Origin: Adhaeribacter rhizoryzae
GTDB taxonomy: Bacteria; Bacteroidota; Bacteroidia; Cytophagales; Hymenobacteraceae
Length of the DNA stretch: 64,000 bases
NCBI RefSeq assembly: GCF_008629685.1
Contig: NZ_VWSF01000008.1
Span: 1 to 64,000 of the forward strand
Reading direction: 5' to 3'
Shown here: positions 43,336 to 53,575 of the stretch, piece by piece
Layout: each line of letters begins with the position of its first letter
Position numbering within the stretch: position 1 is the first letter of the stretch
Notes under the pieces: generated by a model
Seen by the model: the letters and a program-made list of their open reading frames with translations, nothing else
Databases searched by the model: none
Told to the model about the DNA's origin: nothing
Made by a program: the position numbers and the translations under genes

Positions 43336-43815
43336 ATGAATATTATAATCCGGAGAGGAGTAAAAGCAGATTTGCCCCAGGTTTACGGGCTTATTCAGGA
43401 ACTAGCCGAGTACGAACGCGCGCCCCAGGAAGTAACCAATACCCTCGCCGACATGGAAGCAGATGGTTTTGGCGAAAACCCGGTTTTTGAGTTTTTTGTG
43501 GCCGAAGCAGAAGAAAAAGTAGTGGGTATTTGCCTGTACTACATGGCTTACTCTACTTGGAAAGGCAAAATGCTGTTTCTGGAAGACTTAATCGTAACCG
43601 AAGCTTACCGCCGCTACGGTTTGGGTAAAAAGCTGTTCGATGCGTTTGCCCGGCGGGCCCAGGAACTCGGCGCTAAGCGCCTGAAGTGGCAAGTGCTGGA
43701 ATGGAACGAACCCGCTATTACTTTCTACAAAAAACTAAACTGTAACCTGGATGCCGAATGGATTAACTGCAATATGAATGAGCAGGAAATTGCGGCGTAT
43801 GTAGAAAACCTTTAG
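43336..43815 (+). CDS. GNAT-family N-acetyltransferase (SSAT-like)
   Basis: I use ATG 43336 (MNIIIRRGVKAD), since a longer frame adds an implausible hydrophobic leader. The 159-residue product has LIQELAEYERAP near residue 15, LEDLIVTEAYRRYGLGKKLF with the acetyl-CoA binding loop, and WNEPAITFYKKL. The ELAEYE and LEDL..R.xGxG pattern is that of the diamine (spermidine/spermine-like) acetyltransferase group, but the substrate is not proven. Confidence 0.85.
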   Translation: MNIIIRRGVKADLPQVYGLIQELAEYERAPQEVTNTLADMEADGFGENPVFEFFVAEAEEKVVGICLYYMAYSTWKGKMLFLEDLIVTEAYRRYGLGKKLFDAFARRAQELGAKRLKWQVLEWNEPAITFYKKLNCNLDAEWINCNMNEQEIAAYVENL

Positions 43816-43882
43816 CTACTAGATAATAACCATAAAACTTTAACAAAGAGTAATTCCGTAGCATATATTTAGACTATAAAGT

Positions 43883-43922
43883 AAACTAGAAAGCCTTCCT
43901 GGTCAGGAAGGCTTTCTAGTTT
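43883..43922. terminator. Bidirectional terminator between convergent genes
   Basis: A perfect 19-bp palindrome (AAACTAGAAAGCCTTCCTG and complement) with a 2-base loop. AT-rich ends serve both the GNAT gene (+) and the DUF4286 gene (-). Confidence 0.9.
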
Positions 43923-43943
43923 AACAGGATAAAACAGCCAAAA

Positions 43944-44252
43944 CTAATCTACTACTTCCAGCAACGACTCAAAAGTTACAAACTGATTGGGATAACGGCT
44001 GGCGTGCTTGGCTTGTAGGGTTGGAGCGTAATCTTGCTGGTATTCTTCAAAATCGGCCATGTTGCGGCAGAAATATTGTACGGCGTAGGTTACCCCGCCG
44101 GTATCAGCTTCCTCAGTAAGCATGCGGGCAATCTGATATTTTACAAAATAAGTAGTAGCCATTACTTCTGGTATGTGGGTTTCTTTCATCCACGTTAACC
44201 ATTCTTCGGCCACGGCATTGTCGATACTAACAGTAATGTTATATAAAAGCAT
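43944..44252 (-). CDS. DUF4286 family protein
   Basis: A 102-residue soluble protein (MLLYNITVSIDNAVAEEWLT, ending FVTFESLLEV). It matches DUF4286, a small ferredoxin-like-fold family found throughout Bacteroidota, with no assigned activity. It has its own terminator and starts at ATG 44252. Confidence 0.85.
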   Translation of the reverse strand: MLLYNITVSIDNAVAEEWLTWMKETHIPEVMATTYFVKYQIARMLTEEADTGGVTYAVQYFCRNMADFEEYQQDYAPTLQAKHASRYPNQFVTFESLLEVVD

Positions 44253-44295
44253 GTATGGTTTTACTCTTTAATCCTCAAGATAATATTTACTTAAT

Positions 44296-44338
44296 TTAAA
44301 ACAAAACGCTGCCAAGGTAGGCAGCGCTTTTGTTTTAA
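44296..44338 (-). terminator. Rho-independent terminator of the TonB receptor gene
   Basis: A 7-bp GC stem (CGCTGCC/GGCAGCG) extended by TTAAAACAAAA/TTTTGTTTTAA with one bulged C. It lies 22 bases beyond the receptor stop. Confidence 0.85.
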
Positions 44339-44360
44339 CAATTATATTAATAAAAATAGT

Positions 44361-46835
44361 TTATTTCCGGAAAGCCAGGGGCACGATTACTTTAACTCTA
44401 ACATTGCGGCCCATGTTGTAAACGCCCCGGCGGCCGGTAGCCTCGTTTACGGCGGTATATTTCAGGCGGCTCAAATGGTTCTGGTAAGCCATATCAAAAA
44501 TATTATTCACCGACAGGTACACCGAAAGCAAGGTTAACTTGCGGCCGTTAGGTACATCTAAACCAGCACCGAAGTTTAGCAAGGTATAAGCCGGCGTAGT
44601 TGTTTCGGTGTTGTAAGCTGAATATATTCTGTTTTGCCGGAAATTATGTTCCAGTTCCAGGCGGGTAAACCAATTGCGTACCAGGTTGCTGTTGGCCCTA
44701 AAATTTAAACGTACTTCCGATTGCAGCCGGGGTGCCGGAATAAAAGGCAGGTTCCGGGTAGAATCGGGTTGGTTTAACTGGATGCCGCGCACCAGCGAAA
44801 ACGTATTTTCGAAGTGCAGCCAATCGAGCGGGTGCGGGTGAATATCCATGCCAATCTCGAAACCGTAAAGGCGGGCATCGCCCTGTACGTATTTAAAGGT
44901 AGCCGCCGGATCGGCGGGGTCGCTGATGGAGTCGCTGCCAGCTACGCTGCGCAGTTTCTCGGCGAAAATATACTTGTCAATATTATTATTAAACCCATTT
45001 ATATCCAACGTTATATGGTCGGTGTCCAGGCTCAGGCCGGCATCTACCTGGAAACTGGTTTCGGGTTTTAGGTCGGGGTTGCCAACTTCGTAGCGGACGG
45101 TGCCTTCGTGGCGGCCGTTAGAGGCCAGTTCCGAAATATTGGGTGCCCGGAAACCACGCGCAATATTTAACTTACCCGAAAGTTTCTGCGAAAAATCGAC
45201 GGTAGCACCCACCGACCCGGAAATATTAGAAAAATTTCGCTTAAAAGCTATAAATTTAGTTTGCTCAATCTCGGCCGGACTAGTAGTAGGTTCGCTATGA
45301 TCGTTTAAATACAGCGCATCAGAATCTACAGATCGCCGATCGTAGCGCAAGCCACCGCTCAGGTGCAGGTTACCAAAATCTTTGCGGGTGAAGCCAAAAA
45401 CGCCAACATCAGCCAGACGATATTCCGGAATCAGAAATTCTTCACCGCGGTTCTGGTTAGTTTGCTGCATGCCGCCCAAGCCAAAAGTGGTATTCCAGCC
45501 AGCCGCTTCGGGTAAAAAATATTTTAAGTCGTAGCCCAGCGTTTGCAAATCAAAAATAAGCGAAGCTTCGTCTTCGTGGCCCGCTTCACCCTCATGTTCG
45601 TGCTCGTGTTCGTGCTCATGTTCATCTTCGTGATTACCGTGGTCGTGGCCAAATTCCTGGCGCAGGTTACGTTGCCAATCCAGGTTTAAGGTTACCCGCG
45701 AAGCACCCAAAATAAAGTTATTCTGCGAAGCAAAACGCAAATGGTTTACCTGCTGCCGAGGGTCGTTCAACTCGTAGCCTTTCAAATCATCCGAAGTTAC
45801 GGCTACTTCCTGTTCTTCACCGTCTATTTCGGCCAGCTTCAGGAAATTGCCTTGTAAATCGCGTTCGCCTTCTGTTAATCCTAAATTTTGGTTAAAGCTA
45901 CTAAAGTTCAGGTGCGAGTAGCCCCAGCTTTTGTTCAGGCCCACGTAGCCGTTCAGGTTTAATTCGTTAAAGCCCGAATTATATACCCGGCCATCGTAAC
46001 GGTTGCGGTAATTGCCGGCAGCTTTCTGGCTCAGGCGGGTTTGCCAGTTAAAGCCATTCAGGTTACCAGCGTTCATCAGGGAGTTAGCAATTAAACCATT
46101 ATTGCTTTGGTAATTGCCGGAGTAGGAACCGGTTATTTTGCCTTCTTCCACGGGGTCCGGCGAAATAAAATTAATAACGCCGGCCATGGCATCGGAGCCG
46201 TACATAATGCTGCCGGGGCCTTTTACGATTTCGGCGCGGTCCACCGAATATTCATCGATCTCAATGCCGTGTTCGTCGCCCCATTGCTGGCCTTCCTGGC
46301 GCATGCCGTTGTTTAGCGTAACCACCCGGTTGGCGCTTAAACCCCGGATAACCGGTTTGGCAATGGCTGCGCCCGTAGTAACCTGCGATACACCCGGTGT
46401 ATGGGCAATAGCATCGATAATATTATTACCCGCCCGACGGCGGAGTTCATTGGGGCCAACTACGGCCGTAGGTACCGGATTACGGCGCTTTTCGGTAGAG
46501 GCCGATACCCCGGTTACCACCACCGTACCCAGTTCGGTAACCGATGGGGTTAAGGTTTGGTCTAAAGTTGTAGCACCCGAAATAACCACGGTTTTAATAA
46601 TCGGGCTGTAACCAATTAATTTTACCTGTACCAGAAACCGGCCCCGCGGCAAATTATTTATACTAAAGTGGCCCAGTTCATCGGTAGCGGCACCTTGCCG
46701 CAAATCGGGTAGGTAAACCGAAACGCCTATTAAAGGTTCCTGGGTGGTATTGTCGGTAATAAGGCCGCTCAGGCTGTTCTGACCAAAAGCGGCAACAGAA
46801 ATAAATATTAAAAATATAGAAAAACTTAATTTCAT
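44361..46835 (-). CDS. TonB-dependent receptor with histidine-rich loop, probably metal-related
   Basis: An 824-residue outer membrane receptor: signal peptide (MKLSFSIFLIFISVAAFG), carboxypeptidase-like domain (GLITDNTTQEPLIGVSVYLP), plug with GTVVVTGVSASTEKR near residue 105, then a barrel ending RVKVIVPLAFRK. Near residue 395 an extracellular loop contains a run of Asp, Glu and His (HDHGNHEDEHEHEHEHEHE and more), typical of zinc or other divalent-metal receptors such as the ZnuD type. A small exported histidine-containing protein is encoded upstream. Metal uptake is a sound inference, not shown. Confidence 0.88.
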   Translation of the reverse strand: MKLSFSIFLIFISVAAFGQNSLSGLITDNTTQEPLIGVSVYLPDLRQGAATDELGHFSINNLPRGRFLVQVKLIGYSPIIKTVVISGATTLDQTLTPSVTELGTVVVTGVSASTEKRRNPVPTAVVGPNELRRRAGNNIIDAIAHTPGVSQVTTGAAIAKPVIRGLSANRVVTLNNGMRQEGQQWGDEHGIEIDEYSVDRAEIVKGPGSIMYGSDAMAGVINFISPDPVEEGKITGSYSGNYQSNNGLIANSLMNAGNLNGFNWQTRLSQKAAGNYRNRYDGRVYNSGFNELNLNGYVGLNKSWGYSHLNFSSFNQNLGLTEGERDLQGNFLKLAEIDGEEQEVAVTSDDLKGYELNDPRQQVNHLRFASQNNFILGASRVTLNLDWQRNLRQEFGHDHGNHEDEHEHEHEHEHEGEAGHEDEASLIFDLQTLGYDLKYFLPEAAGWNTTFGLGGMQQTNQNRGEEFLIPEYRLADVGVFGFTRKDFGNLHLSGGLRYDRRSVDSDALYLNDHSEPTTSPAEIEQTKFIAFKRNFSNISGSVGATVDFSQKLSGKLNIARGFRAPNISELASNGRHEGTVRYEVGNPDLKPETSFQVDAGLSLDTDHITLDINGFNNNIDKYIFAEKLRSVAGSDSISDPADPAATFKYVQGDARLYGFEIGMDIHPHPLDWLHFENTFSLVRGIQLNQPDSTRNLPFIPAPRLQSEVRLNFRANSNLVRNWFTRLELEHNFRQNRIYSAYNTETTTPAYTLLNFGAGLDVPNGRKLTLLSVYLSVNNIFDMAYQNHLSRLKYTAVNEATGRRGVYNMGRNVRVKVIVPLAFRK

Positions 46836-47007
46836 GAGTATAATATATTGCCAGCCATCGCCAGTAGCTGCTAAAAGCTATGGGATTGCTCTTTAAACGA
46901 TAAAGATTTTGTAAAAGATGGAGCCTAAAAAGTTGTATGATAAATAGATACGCCAATTATTGCCTTACATAAAACAGGCAGTAATGGTAAAATCTAAATA
47001 AAACGTA

Positions 47008-47352
47008 TTAGGCCAGAAGAGCAGGCAGAGAAGGGGGGCCGCGCAGGCAAATTGTATTCGGAAAAGTAAATTTCCAGATACTGTTAAATTTATTCAGGTA
47101 AGTTTTGGCTGGCTTAATCACAACCAGCCAGCTAACAGTAGGAGGTAAATGGTAAAAGCTGCTGTCGAATAAGTGCTCTACCGGGCAGTGAATGTGCTTT
47201 TCGCCTAACTGGTGTTTGGCGGCCGGATGATTTATTTTTACTTCTTCGGTGTGCGTGTGCCGGTGTAAGGCCAATACCAAACTATCGGGTACCAGTACCC
47301 GAAAGAATACTGCCAGCAGGAAAAAAGAAATAAATTTGCTGTAGACCGACAC
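47008..47352 (-). CDS. Small exported protein with histidine motif upstream of TonB receptor
   Basis: A 114-residue protein with an N-terminal hydrophobic segment (FISFFLLAVFFRVLVP) and histidine clusters HRHTHTEEV near residue 31 and KHIHCPVEH near residue 53. It ends CLRGPPSLPALLA; an RGPP ending of this sort recurs in small exported Bacteroidota proteins of unknown function as far as I recall. It lies 172 bases upstream of the histidine-loop receptor gene on the same strand, so a joint role in metal handling is plausible. Confidence 0.65.
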   Translation of the reverse strand: MSVYSKFISFFLLAVFFRVLVPDSLVLALHRHTHTEEVKINHPAAKHQLGEKHIHCPVEHLFDSSFYHLPPTVSWLVVIKPAKTYLNKFNSIWKFTFPNTICLRGPPSLPALLA

Positions 47353-47565
47353 GTTAGAAAATTATACAACACAAATGTAATCCATTGCTTCAACGTAAGC
47401 AAATAGGTTGCAGGTACTAAACAGGTTAAGATATTTACAAAATAGCCTTTATGGTCGCAAATGCTGCCAACCTGTCATTATTTAGCCGGTATAACTTAAC
47501 TGGAATAACTTTTGAGTTGCCGGAATAAAGAGAATTCAAAACCAAAAAATATAGATAGCATTACT

Positions 47566-49392
47566 ATGGAAGAAAGAGGCAATATCTCCATTCATACCGA
47601 GAATATTTTTCCGATTATTAAGAAGTTTTTGTACTCCGACCACGAAATATTTTTGCGTGAGCTCGTTTCCAACGCCGTGGATGCTACCCAAAAACTAAAG
47701 CGTTTATCGGCTATTGGTGAGTACAAAGGCGAACTCGGCGATCTGAAAGTAAAGGTAAGCGTGGACAAAGAAGCCCGCCAGATTATTGTGCGCGACCGTG
47801 GCATTGGGATGACCGCCGAAGAAATTAAAAAATATATTAACCAGATTGCTTTTTCGGGTGCGGTTGAATTTGTGGAAAAATACAAAGACAAGCCGGAGCC
47901 GAACCAAATAATTGGTCAGTTTGGTTTAGGTTTTTACTCGGCGTTTATGGTGGCCGATACCGTAGAGATTGTTACGAAATCGTTCCGGGAAGAGGCAGAA
48001 GCGGCGCACTGGGTTTGCGATGGTAGCACCGAATTTACCATTACCTCTGCCGATAAAGAAGACCGCGGTACAAACGTAATTTTAAATATTGCCGCCGATT
48101 CGGATGAGTTTCTGGAAGAAGCCCGCATTCGGACCATTCTGAATAAATATTGTAAGTTTTTACCGATTGAGGTAGAGTTTCAGGACGAAGTTATTAATAA
48201 TCCAAATCCTATCTGGACGAAACAACCATCCGAATTAACCGACGAAGATTACCAGAATTTCTACAAAGAACTGTATCCGTTCTCCGAAGCACCTTTATTC
48301 TGGATTCACCTGAACGTAGATTATCCGTTTAACCTGACCGGTATTTTGTACTTCCCGAAAGTGAAAAACGATTTTGAGCTGCAGAAGAACAAAATACAGC
48401 TCTACAGCCGCCAGGTATTTATTACCGACGAGGTGAAAGATGTGGTGCCGGAATTCCTGATGTTGTTACACGGGGTTATCGATTCGCCGGATATTCCGCT
48501 GAACGTATCGCGCAGCTTTTTACAGGCCGATGCCAACGTTAAGAAAATCAACACCTACATTACCCGTAAAGTAGCCGACAAACTGGCCGAAATATTCCGC
48601 AACGACCGCGAGGGCTTCCAGCAAAAATGGAGCGACATTGGCCTGTTTGTAAAATACGGTATGCTCAGCGACGATAAATTTTACGACAAAGCCAAAAATT
48701 TTGCTTTGCTACAGAACGTAGAAGATAAATTCTTTACGCTGGATGAGTACAAAGAATACGTGCAGGCGAATCAGCAAGATAAAAACGATAACCTGGTATT
48801 GCTATACACCACCGACGAGGAAAAACAACACGCTTTTGTAGAAGCCGCCAAAGACCGCAGCTACGATGTGTTAAAGCTGGATAACATGATCGACAGCCAC
48901 TTTATTGGCATGTTGGAGCAGAAACTCGAAAAAACCACTTTAAAGCGTGTAGACTCCGAAACCATTGATAAGCTGATTGAGAAAGAAACGACACAGGACA
49001 CCATTCTGACCGAAGAAGAAAAAACTTCGCTAAAAGAAGTTTACGAAAAAGCCATCAACAACCAGCACATGCACGTTAGCATCGAGCCGTTGTCGCCGAA
49101 CGATTCGCCGGTAATTATTACCATGCCCGAGTTTATGCGCCGCATGAAAGACATGAGTCGTACCGGAGGCGGTGGCGGTATGATGTTTATGGGCAACATG
49201 CCCGATACGTATAATGTAAGCATCAACGCCAACCACCCGATTAACAGCCGCATTTTAAAAGCGAAAGACGAGAACAAAGAAATTATTGCCAAACAGGCTT
49301 TCGATTTAGCTTTGTTGTCGCAGAACATGCTTACCGGATCTGCCTTAACCGCTTTTGTAAAACGCAGCGTGGAGTTAATTGAAAAAGAATAG
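47566..49392 (+). CDS. htpG: Molecular chaperone HtpG (Hsp90)
   Basis: A 608-residue protein; I use ATG 47566 (MEERGNISIHTENIFPI), since the upstream extension is unusual. The GHKL ATP-binding motifs are present: LRELVSNAVDATQKL, VRDRGIGMTAEEI, and GQFGLGFYSAFMVAD. The middle and C-terminal domains follow with a stable length for HtpG. It is an ATP-dependent cytosolic chaperone, monocistronic with a strong terminator. Confidence 0.96.
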   Translation: MEERGNISIHTENIFPIIKKFLYSDHEIFLRELVSNAVDATQKLKRLSAIGEYKGELGDLKVKVSVDKEARQIIVRDRGIGMTAEEIKKYINQIAFSGAVEFVEKYKDKPEPNQIIGQFGLGFYSAFMVADTVEIVTKSFREEAEAAHWVCDGSTEFTITSADKEDRGTNVILNIAADSDEFLEEARIRTILNKYCKFLPIEVEFQDEVINNPNPIWTKQPSELTDEDYQNFYKELYPFSEAPLFWIHLNVDYPFNLTGILYFPKVKNDFELQKNKIQLYSRQVFITDEVKDVVPEFLMLLHGVIDSPDIPLNVSRSFLQADANVKKINTYITRKVADKLAEIFRNDREGFQQKWSDIGLFVKYGMLSDDKFYDKAKNFALLQNVEDKFFTLDEYKEYVQANQQDKNDNLVLLYTTDEEKQHAFVEAAKDRSYDVLKLDNMIDSHFIGMLEQKLEKTTLKRVDSETIDKLIEKETTQDTILTEEEKTSLKEVYEKAINNQHMHVSIEPLSPNDSPVIITMPEFMRRMKDMSRTGGGGGMMFMGNMPDTYNVSINANHPINSRILKAKDENKEIIAKQAFDLALLSQNMLTGSALTAFVKRSVELIEKE

Positions 49393-49414
49393 AACCATTT
49401 TTTAGTTGTTGTTT

Positions 49415-49444
49415 AAAAGAGGCAGAAGCAATTCTGCCTCTTTT
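49415..49444 (+). terminator. Rho-independent terminator of htpG
   Basis: A perfect 13-bp stem, AAAAGAGGCAGAA/TTCTGCCTCTTTT, with a 4-base loop and a following T tract (TTTTGTTTTT). Confidence 0.92.
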
Positions 49445-49574
49445 GTTTTTAAAGTAATATTTAAACCTTAATTTCTCCGGAACTCATTCGGGGTGCTGGT
49501 TGTATTGTGGAAATACTTTTTATTTACATCTTTACGTTTCTTCATAGGAGCGTTAAACAACCCGTAGTAGCTTA

Positions 49575-50489
49575 ATGGTTTTTACCAGAAAATTTCTTCT
49601 GATCTGTGTCGGCCTGTTGTGGCTTTTTTCGTGCAGCAAGCGCAACTACAACGTAGATGCCGAAACTGCTATAGATCTGCCGGACGAAAAAACCGGCTTG
49701 TTTAAGAAAAGATCGGAACCCGTAGCCTTAGCCGATACCGCCAAACCCCAGCTTAACGTAGCCATTGATACCACGGCGCTGGCTAATGCTAAGCACAAAA
49801 ACAAAAAGCGTAAAAAGAAGAAAAAAGAATTTCTGGGTTACCAGGTTAAGAAAGGCTTTACCAAAACCGGTAGCGGTAAAAATGCCACCATCGAAATATT
49901 TTATTACCTGCCCAAATACGTAGAACCCAGCCAGTACGCGCCGGCCAAATATTATTATAGTATCCGCCGTAAACGTATTTTACGGGGTACCCCAACTAAA
50001 CTTTCGGATGCCCGCATTCCGCACGGGCCTTACAAAAAGCTGGTGGGCAAGCAGGTTGTAACCGAAGGTTACCATTATTTGGGTACCCGCCATTTGCGTT
50101 GGGAAACCTACAACCGCAACAATATTTTACTTACCAAAACCCACTACGAAAAAGGATTTCAGCGCGATGCCATTATTAATTATTACGATGCCGCTAAAAC
50201 CAAAATAAAAGAAGTTATCCCTTATTCCGAAGGCAAAATTCACGGCGAGTACGTGTCGTTTCTGGAAAACGGCCTGAAAGCCTGGGAAGGACAGTACGAA
50301 GCGGGCAAAAAAGTAGGCGTTTGGATAGAATATTGGCCATTCCGGAACCGTAAACATTTTGAATATCAGTACCCCGAGGCAGCCGATGCGGAACCCTTTG
50401 AACCTTATTTGCTACGGGAGTACGACCGCCACAGCACGCTTATTTACGAACACGGTAAATTAGACAAACGTCCGGCGGCCAAACAATAA
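49575..50489 (+). CDS. MORN-repeat (YwqK-like) lipoprotein, hypothetical
   Basis: A 304-residue lipoprotein (LLWLFSC lipobox near residue 20). After a proline-poor linker comes a very basic stretch (KHKNKKRKKKKKEF near residue 75), then an insoluble-looking region (IEIFYYLPKYVEPSQYAPAK). Later it has MORN/YwqK-type repeats: GPYKKLVGKQVVTEGYHY, and EGKIHGEYVSFLENGLKAWEGQYEAGKKVGVW. YwqK-type labels such as antitoxin are unproven for such proteins. It is probably an outer membrane lipoprotein of unknown role. Confidence 0.75.
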   Translation: MVFTRKFLLICVGLLWLFSCSKRNYNVDAETAIDLPDEKTGLFKKRSEPVALADTAKPQLNVAIDTTALANAKHKNKKRKKKKKEFLGYQVKKGFTKTGSGKNATIEIFYYLPKYVEPSQYAPAKYYYSIRRKRILRGTPTKLSDARIPHGPYKKLVGKQVVTEGYHYLGTRHLRWETYNRNNILLTKTHYEKGFQRDAIINYYDAAKTKIKEVIPYSEGKIHGEYVSFLENGLKAWEGQYEAGKKVGVWIEYWPFRNRKHFEYQYPEAADAEPFEPYLLREYDRHSTLIYEHGKLDKRPAAKQ

Positions 50490-50609
50490 ATTTATTGCTG
50501 CCTGCTGCTGGCAACGGTAAATTGCTGAATAGTAGCGCCAAGGCTTTTATTTATTAAAATCATATTTCTTCTTTTCCGGAAGATGTAAAAAAACTATTCA
50601 CAGAAGATG

Positions 50610-50963
50610 TTAATGAAAGGCATCTTCGATGTGGTAACAGGAATATTCATTTCCTGAAGTAGTAACCGCAATTATATCAAACCTAATATCGTGCGGCCAG
50701 TTTATTTGGTGAATATATTCTTCGGCCGCTTCCTGAAATAATTCCACTTTTCGCCGGCTTACAAATTCTTCCGGATAGCCATATTTAAGCGTAGAACGGG
50801 TTTTTACTTCTACAAACACCAGCAAATTATTTAATCGGGCAATTAAATCTACTTCGGCCCTTTTGTAGCGAAAATTTCGGGCCAGAATACTATAACCTTT
50901 CTGGGTTAAAAAACGAGCGGCCATTTCCTCGCCGGCAAAGCCTGTTTTGTTATGTTCTGCCAT
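50610..50963 (-). CDS. YraN family protein (UPF0102)
   Basis: A 117-residue protein with the YraN pattern: GFAGEEMAARFL near residue 8, GYSILARNFRYKRAEVDLIAR, VFVEVKTRS and RFDIIAVT. The D-ExK arrangement is that of a Holliday-junction-resolvase-like nuclease fold. The function is not settled. It is divergent from pgi. Confidence 0.9.
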   Translation of the reverse strand: MAEHNKTGFAGEEMAARFLTQKGYSILARNFRYKRAEVDLIARLNNLLVFVEVKTRSTLKYGYPEEFVSRRKVELFQEAAEEYIHQINWPHDIRFDIIAVTTSGNEYSCYHIEDAFH

Positions 50964-51078
50964 TAATCAAACGTTTTTCTGCGCCTCAGCAATGCTGTAA
51001 TACGGTTGAAAATCATATATTTTAACTGCAGGTAACTTTTATTTTAATATATGTTGTTAATTTTACCCGATTTTTAAA

Positions 51079-52740
51079 ATGAGCGCCATGTTACAAAATA
51101 TTAATCCGGTTACAACTAATGCCTGGAAAACGCTGGAACAACATTATGAAGTAATGAAAAGCAAACACATGATAGATATGTTTGCCGTTGATCCGAACCG
51201 TTTCTCCAAATATTCGCTGCAGTTCCGGAATATGCTCGTCGATTATTCCAAAAATATCATCAACGACCAAACCCTGGAGGCGTTGCTGGCTTTGGCCGAA
51301 GAATCGCAGTTGAAAGATGCCATTGAAAGAATGTTCAGTGGCGAAAAAATAAATTTGCGCGAAAACCGGGCCGTGCTGCACGTAGCCTTGCGTAATTGTT
51401 CTAACGACCCAGTTTACGAAGATGGTGAAGACGTAATGCCGGCCGTAAACCAGGTACTGGAGCAGATGAAAGCTTTTTCCGATAAAATTGGCGCGGGCGA
51501 ACTGCTGGGCTACACCGGCAAACCAATAGAAAATATCGTAAATATTGGTATTGGTGGATCTGACTTAGGGCCTTACATGGTTACCGAGGCTTTAAAACCG
51601 TACCAGCGCGAAAATTTAAAATTATATTTTGTATCGAACGTAGACGGTACCCACATTGCCGAAACCCTGAAAAAGGTAGATCCCGAAACTACTCTTTTCA
51701 TGATTGCCTCTAAAACTTTTACCACCCAGGAAACCATGACCAACGCCGAAAGCGCTAAAAAGTGGTTTCTGGAGCACGCTAAAAATGAAGCCGAAGTAGC
51801 CAAGCATTTTGTAGCCATTTCTACAAACCTGGAGGCGGTTAAAAAATTCGGGATTGCCGAAGAAAACATGTTTGTTTTCTGGGATTGGGTGGGCGGCCGT
51901 TATTCGCTTTGGTCTTCTATCGGGCTTTCCATTGCCTGTGCTATTGGTTTCGATAAATATAAAGAATTACTGGAAGGCGCGCACGCCATGGATCAGCATT
52001 TCCGGACGACGCACTTCGATAAAAATATTCCGGTATTACTGGCGCTAATTGGCATCTGGTACGTAAATTTCTTTGGTGCGCACACCGAAGCTATTTTGCC
52101 TTACGACCAATATATGCATCGTTTCCCGGCTTATTTCCAGCAAGGCAACATGGAAAGCAACGGCAAGTACATCGACCGCGATGGCAACCAGGTTACTTAC
52201 AGCACTGGCCCAGTAATCTGGGGCGAACCTGGCACCAACGGTCAGCACGCTTTCTACCAGCTTATTCACCAGGGTACCCAATTAATTCCCTGCGATTTTC
52301 TGGCGCCGGCTATTAGCCAAAACCCAATCGGCGATCACCATGCCAAATTGCTGTCTAACTTTTTTGCTCAAACCGAAGCTTTAATGAATGGCAAAACTTT
52401 GCAGGATGTAATTGCCGAACTAAAAGCCGATGGATTAACAGACGAGGAAATTCAGGAACTGGCGCCTTTTAAAGTATTTACCGGCAACCGGCCTACTAAT
52501 TCCATCCTGTTCAAAAAGCTCGATCCTTTTACGCTGGGCAGTTTAATTGCCATGTACGAACACAAAATATTTGTGCAGGGTGTTATCTGGAATATTTTCA
52601 GTTTCGACCAATGGGGCGTAGAATTGGGTAAGCAATTGGCTAAAAAAGTACTACCCGAGTTAGTTAACGACGACGAAATACAAGCGCACGATTCCTCTAC
52701 CAACGGCCTGATTAATGCGTATAAGGAGATGCGAAAATAA
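51079..52740 (+). CDS. pgi: Glucose-6-phosphate isomerase
   Basis: A 553-residue protein. Motifs are [44 protein letters not shown] near residue 270 (a PGI signature) and the HNK-type ending with [16 protein letters not shown]. It interconverts glucose-6-phosphate and fructose-6-phosphate. A second in-frame ATG lies 9 bases after the first. It is followed by a long inverted repeat. Confidence 0.95.
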   Translation: MSAMLQNINPVTTNAWKTLEQHYEVMKSKHMIDMFAVDPNRFSKYSLQFRNMLVDYSKNIINDQTLEALLALAEESQLKDAIERMFSGEKINLRENRAVLHVALRNCSNDPVYEDGEDVMPAVNQVLEQMKAFSDKIGAGELLGYTGKPIENIVNIGIGGSDLGPYMVTEALKPYQRENLKLYFVSNVDGTHIAETLKKVDPETTLFMIASKTFTTQETMTNAESAKKWFLEHAKNEAEVAKHFVAISTNLEAVKKFGIAEENMFVFWDWVGGRYSLWSSIGLSIACAIGFDKYKELLEGAHAMDQHFRTTHFDKNIPVLLALIGIWYVNFFGAHTEAILPYDQYMHRFPAYFQQGNMESNGKYIDRDGNQVTYSTGPVIWGEPGTNGQHAFYQLIHQGTQLIPCDFLAPAISQNPIGDHHAKLLSNFFAQTEALMNGKTLQDVIAELKADGLTDEEIQELAPFKVFTGNRPTNSILFKKLDPFTLGSLIAMYEHKIFVQGVIWNIFSFDQWGVELGKQLAKKVLPELVNDDEIQAHDSSTNGLINAYKEMRK

Positions 52741-52755
52741 TTTTAATTAATATAC

Positions 52756-52819
52756 CAGGTTATTTGCCGCTAAGAAACTATTTATAATAACAGATAATTC
52801 CTTAGCGGCCAATAACCTG
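52756..52819. repeat. Long inverted repeat between pgi and lipB
   Basis: CAGGTTATT, then GCCGCTAAG, at 52756-52774 pairs with CTTAGCGGC and AATAACCTG at 52801-52819, with a single mismatch in the middle of the arms and a 26-base loop. It is probably a terminator-like structure for pgi, though without a T tract. Confidence 0.75.
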
Positions 52820-52846
52820 CTGCTTTTACTGCTACCCTATTTATAA

Positions 52847-53575
52847 GTGAATAACAGATTAAATAAAGAAATTAACTTTATTCAGTTAAACCAGATTGAT
52901 TACCAGGAAGCCTGGAATTATCAGGAAAAACTTTTTGCCGAAATTGTTGACCTTAAAATAGCCAACCGGAAATTAACGCCCGCCGAAGAAATAACAACGC
53001 CTAATTATTTGCTGTTCTGTCAGCATCCGCACGTATTTACGCTGGGCAAAAGCGGTTCTGAAGACCATTTATTGCTTAACCCAGTTGCATTAGCCGAAAA
53101 AGAAGCAACTTTTTATAAGATAAACCGCGGCGGCGATATTACTTATCACGGTCCTGGCCAGGTAGTAGGTTATCCTATTCTGGACCTCGATAATTTTTTT
53201 ACCGATATTCATAAGTATTTGCGCTACCTGGAGGAAGCCGTAATATTAACCTTAGCCGAGTACGGTATAGCAGCCGGTCGAATTGAAGGCTTAACCGGCG
53301 TTTGGATCGACTACGAAAAGCAGGAAAACCCCCGGAAAATTTGCGCCATGGGCGTGAAGTGCAGCCGCTGGGTTACCATGCACGGCTTTGCCTTAAACGT
53401 AAACACCAATTTAGATTATTTTAATTATATAGTGCCCTGTGGTATTCCGGACAAAGCCGTAACTTCTATAGAAAAAGAACTGGGGCATTTGGTTGCATTG
53501 CCCGAGGTTGAGCAAAAACTGCTGAAGCAGCTGGCGCAGCTTTTTGAAGCAAATATTAAGGTAGGAAGCAGATGA
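52847..53575 (+). CDS. lipB: Octanoyltransferase LipB
   Basis: A 242-residue protein with start GTG at 52847. The catalytic pair is in ICAMGVKCSRWVTMHG (Lys) and IVPCGIPDKAVTS (Cys). The substrate-binding region GGDITYHGPGQVVGYPILDL is well conserved. It transfers octanoate from acyl carrier protein to lipoyl domains. It overlaps the next gene by four bases (ATGA), so the two are probably co-translated. Confidence 0.95.
   Translation: MNNRLNKEINFIQLNQIDYQEAWNYQEKLFAEIVDLKIANRKLTPAEEITTPNYLLFCQHPHVFTLGKSGSEDHLLLNPVALAEKEATFYKINRGGDITYHGPGQVVGYPILDLDNFFTDIHKYLRYLEEAVILTLAEYGIAAGRIEGLTGVWIDYEKQENPRKICAMGVKCSRWVTMHGFALNVNTNLDYFNYIVPCGIPDKAVTSIEKELGHLVALPEVEQKLLKQLAQLFEANIKVGSR

Noticed and set aside
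46107-46611. Plus-strand frames within the histidine-loop receptor gene
   Set aside because: They are antisense to conserved plug-domain sequence and have no family match or ribosome site.
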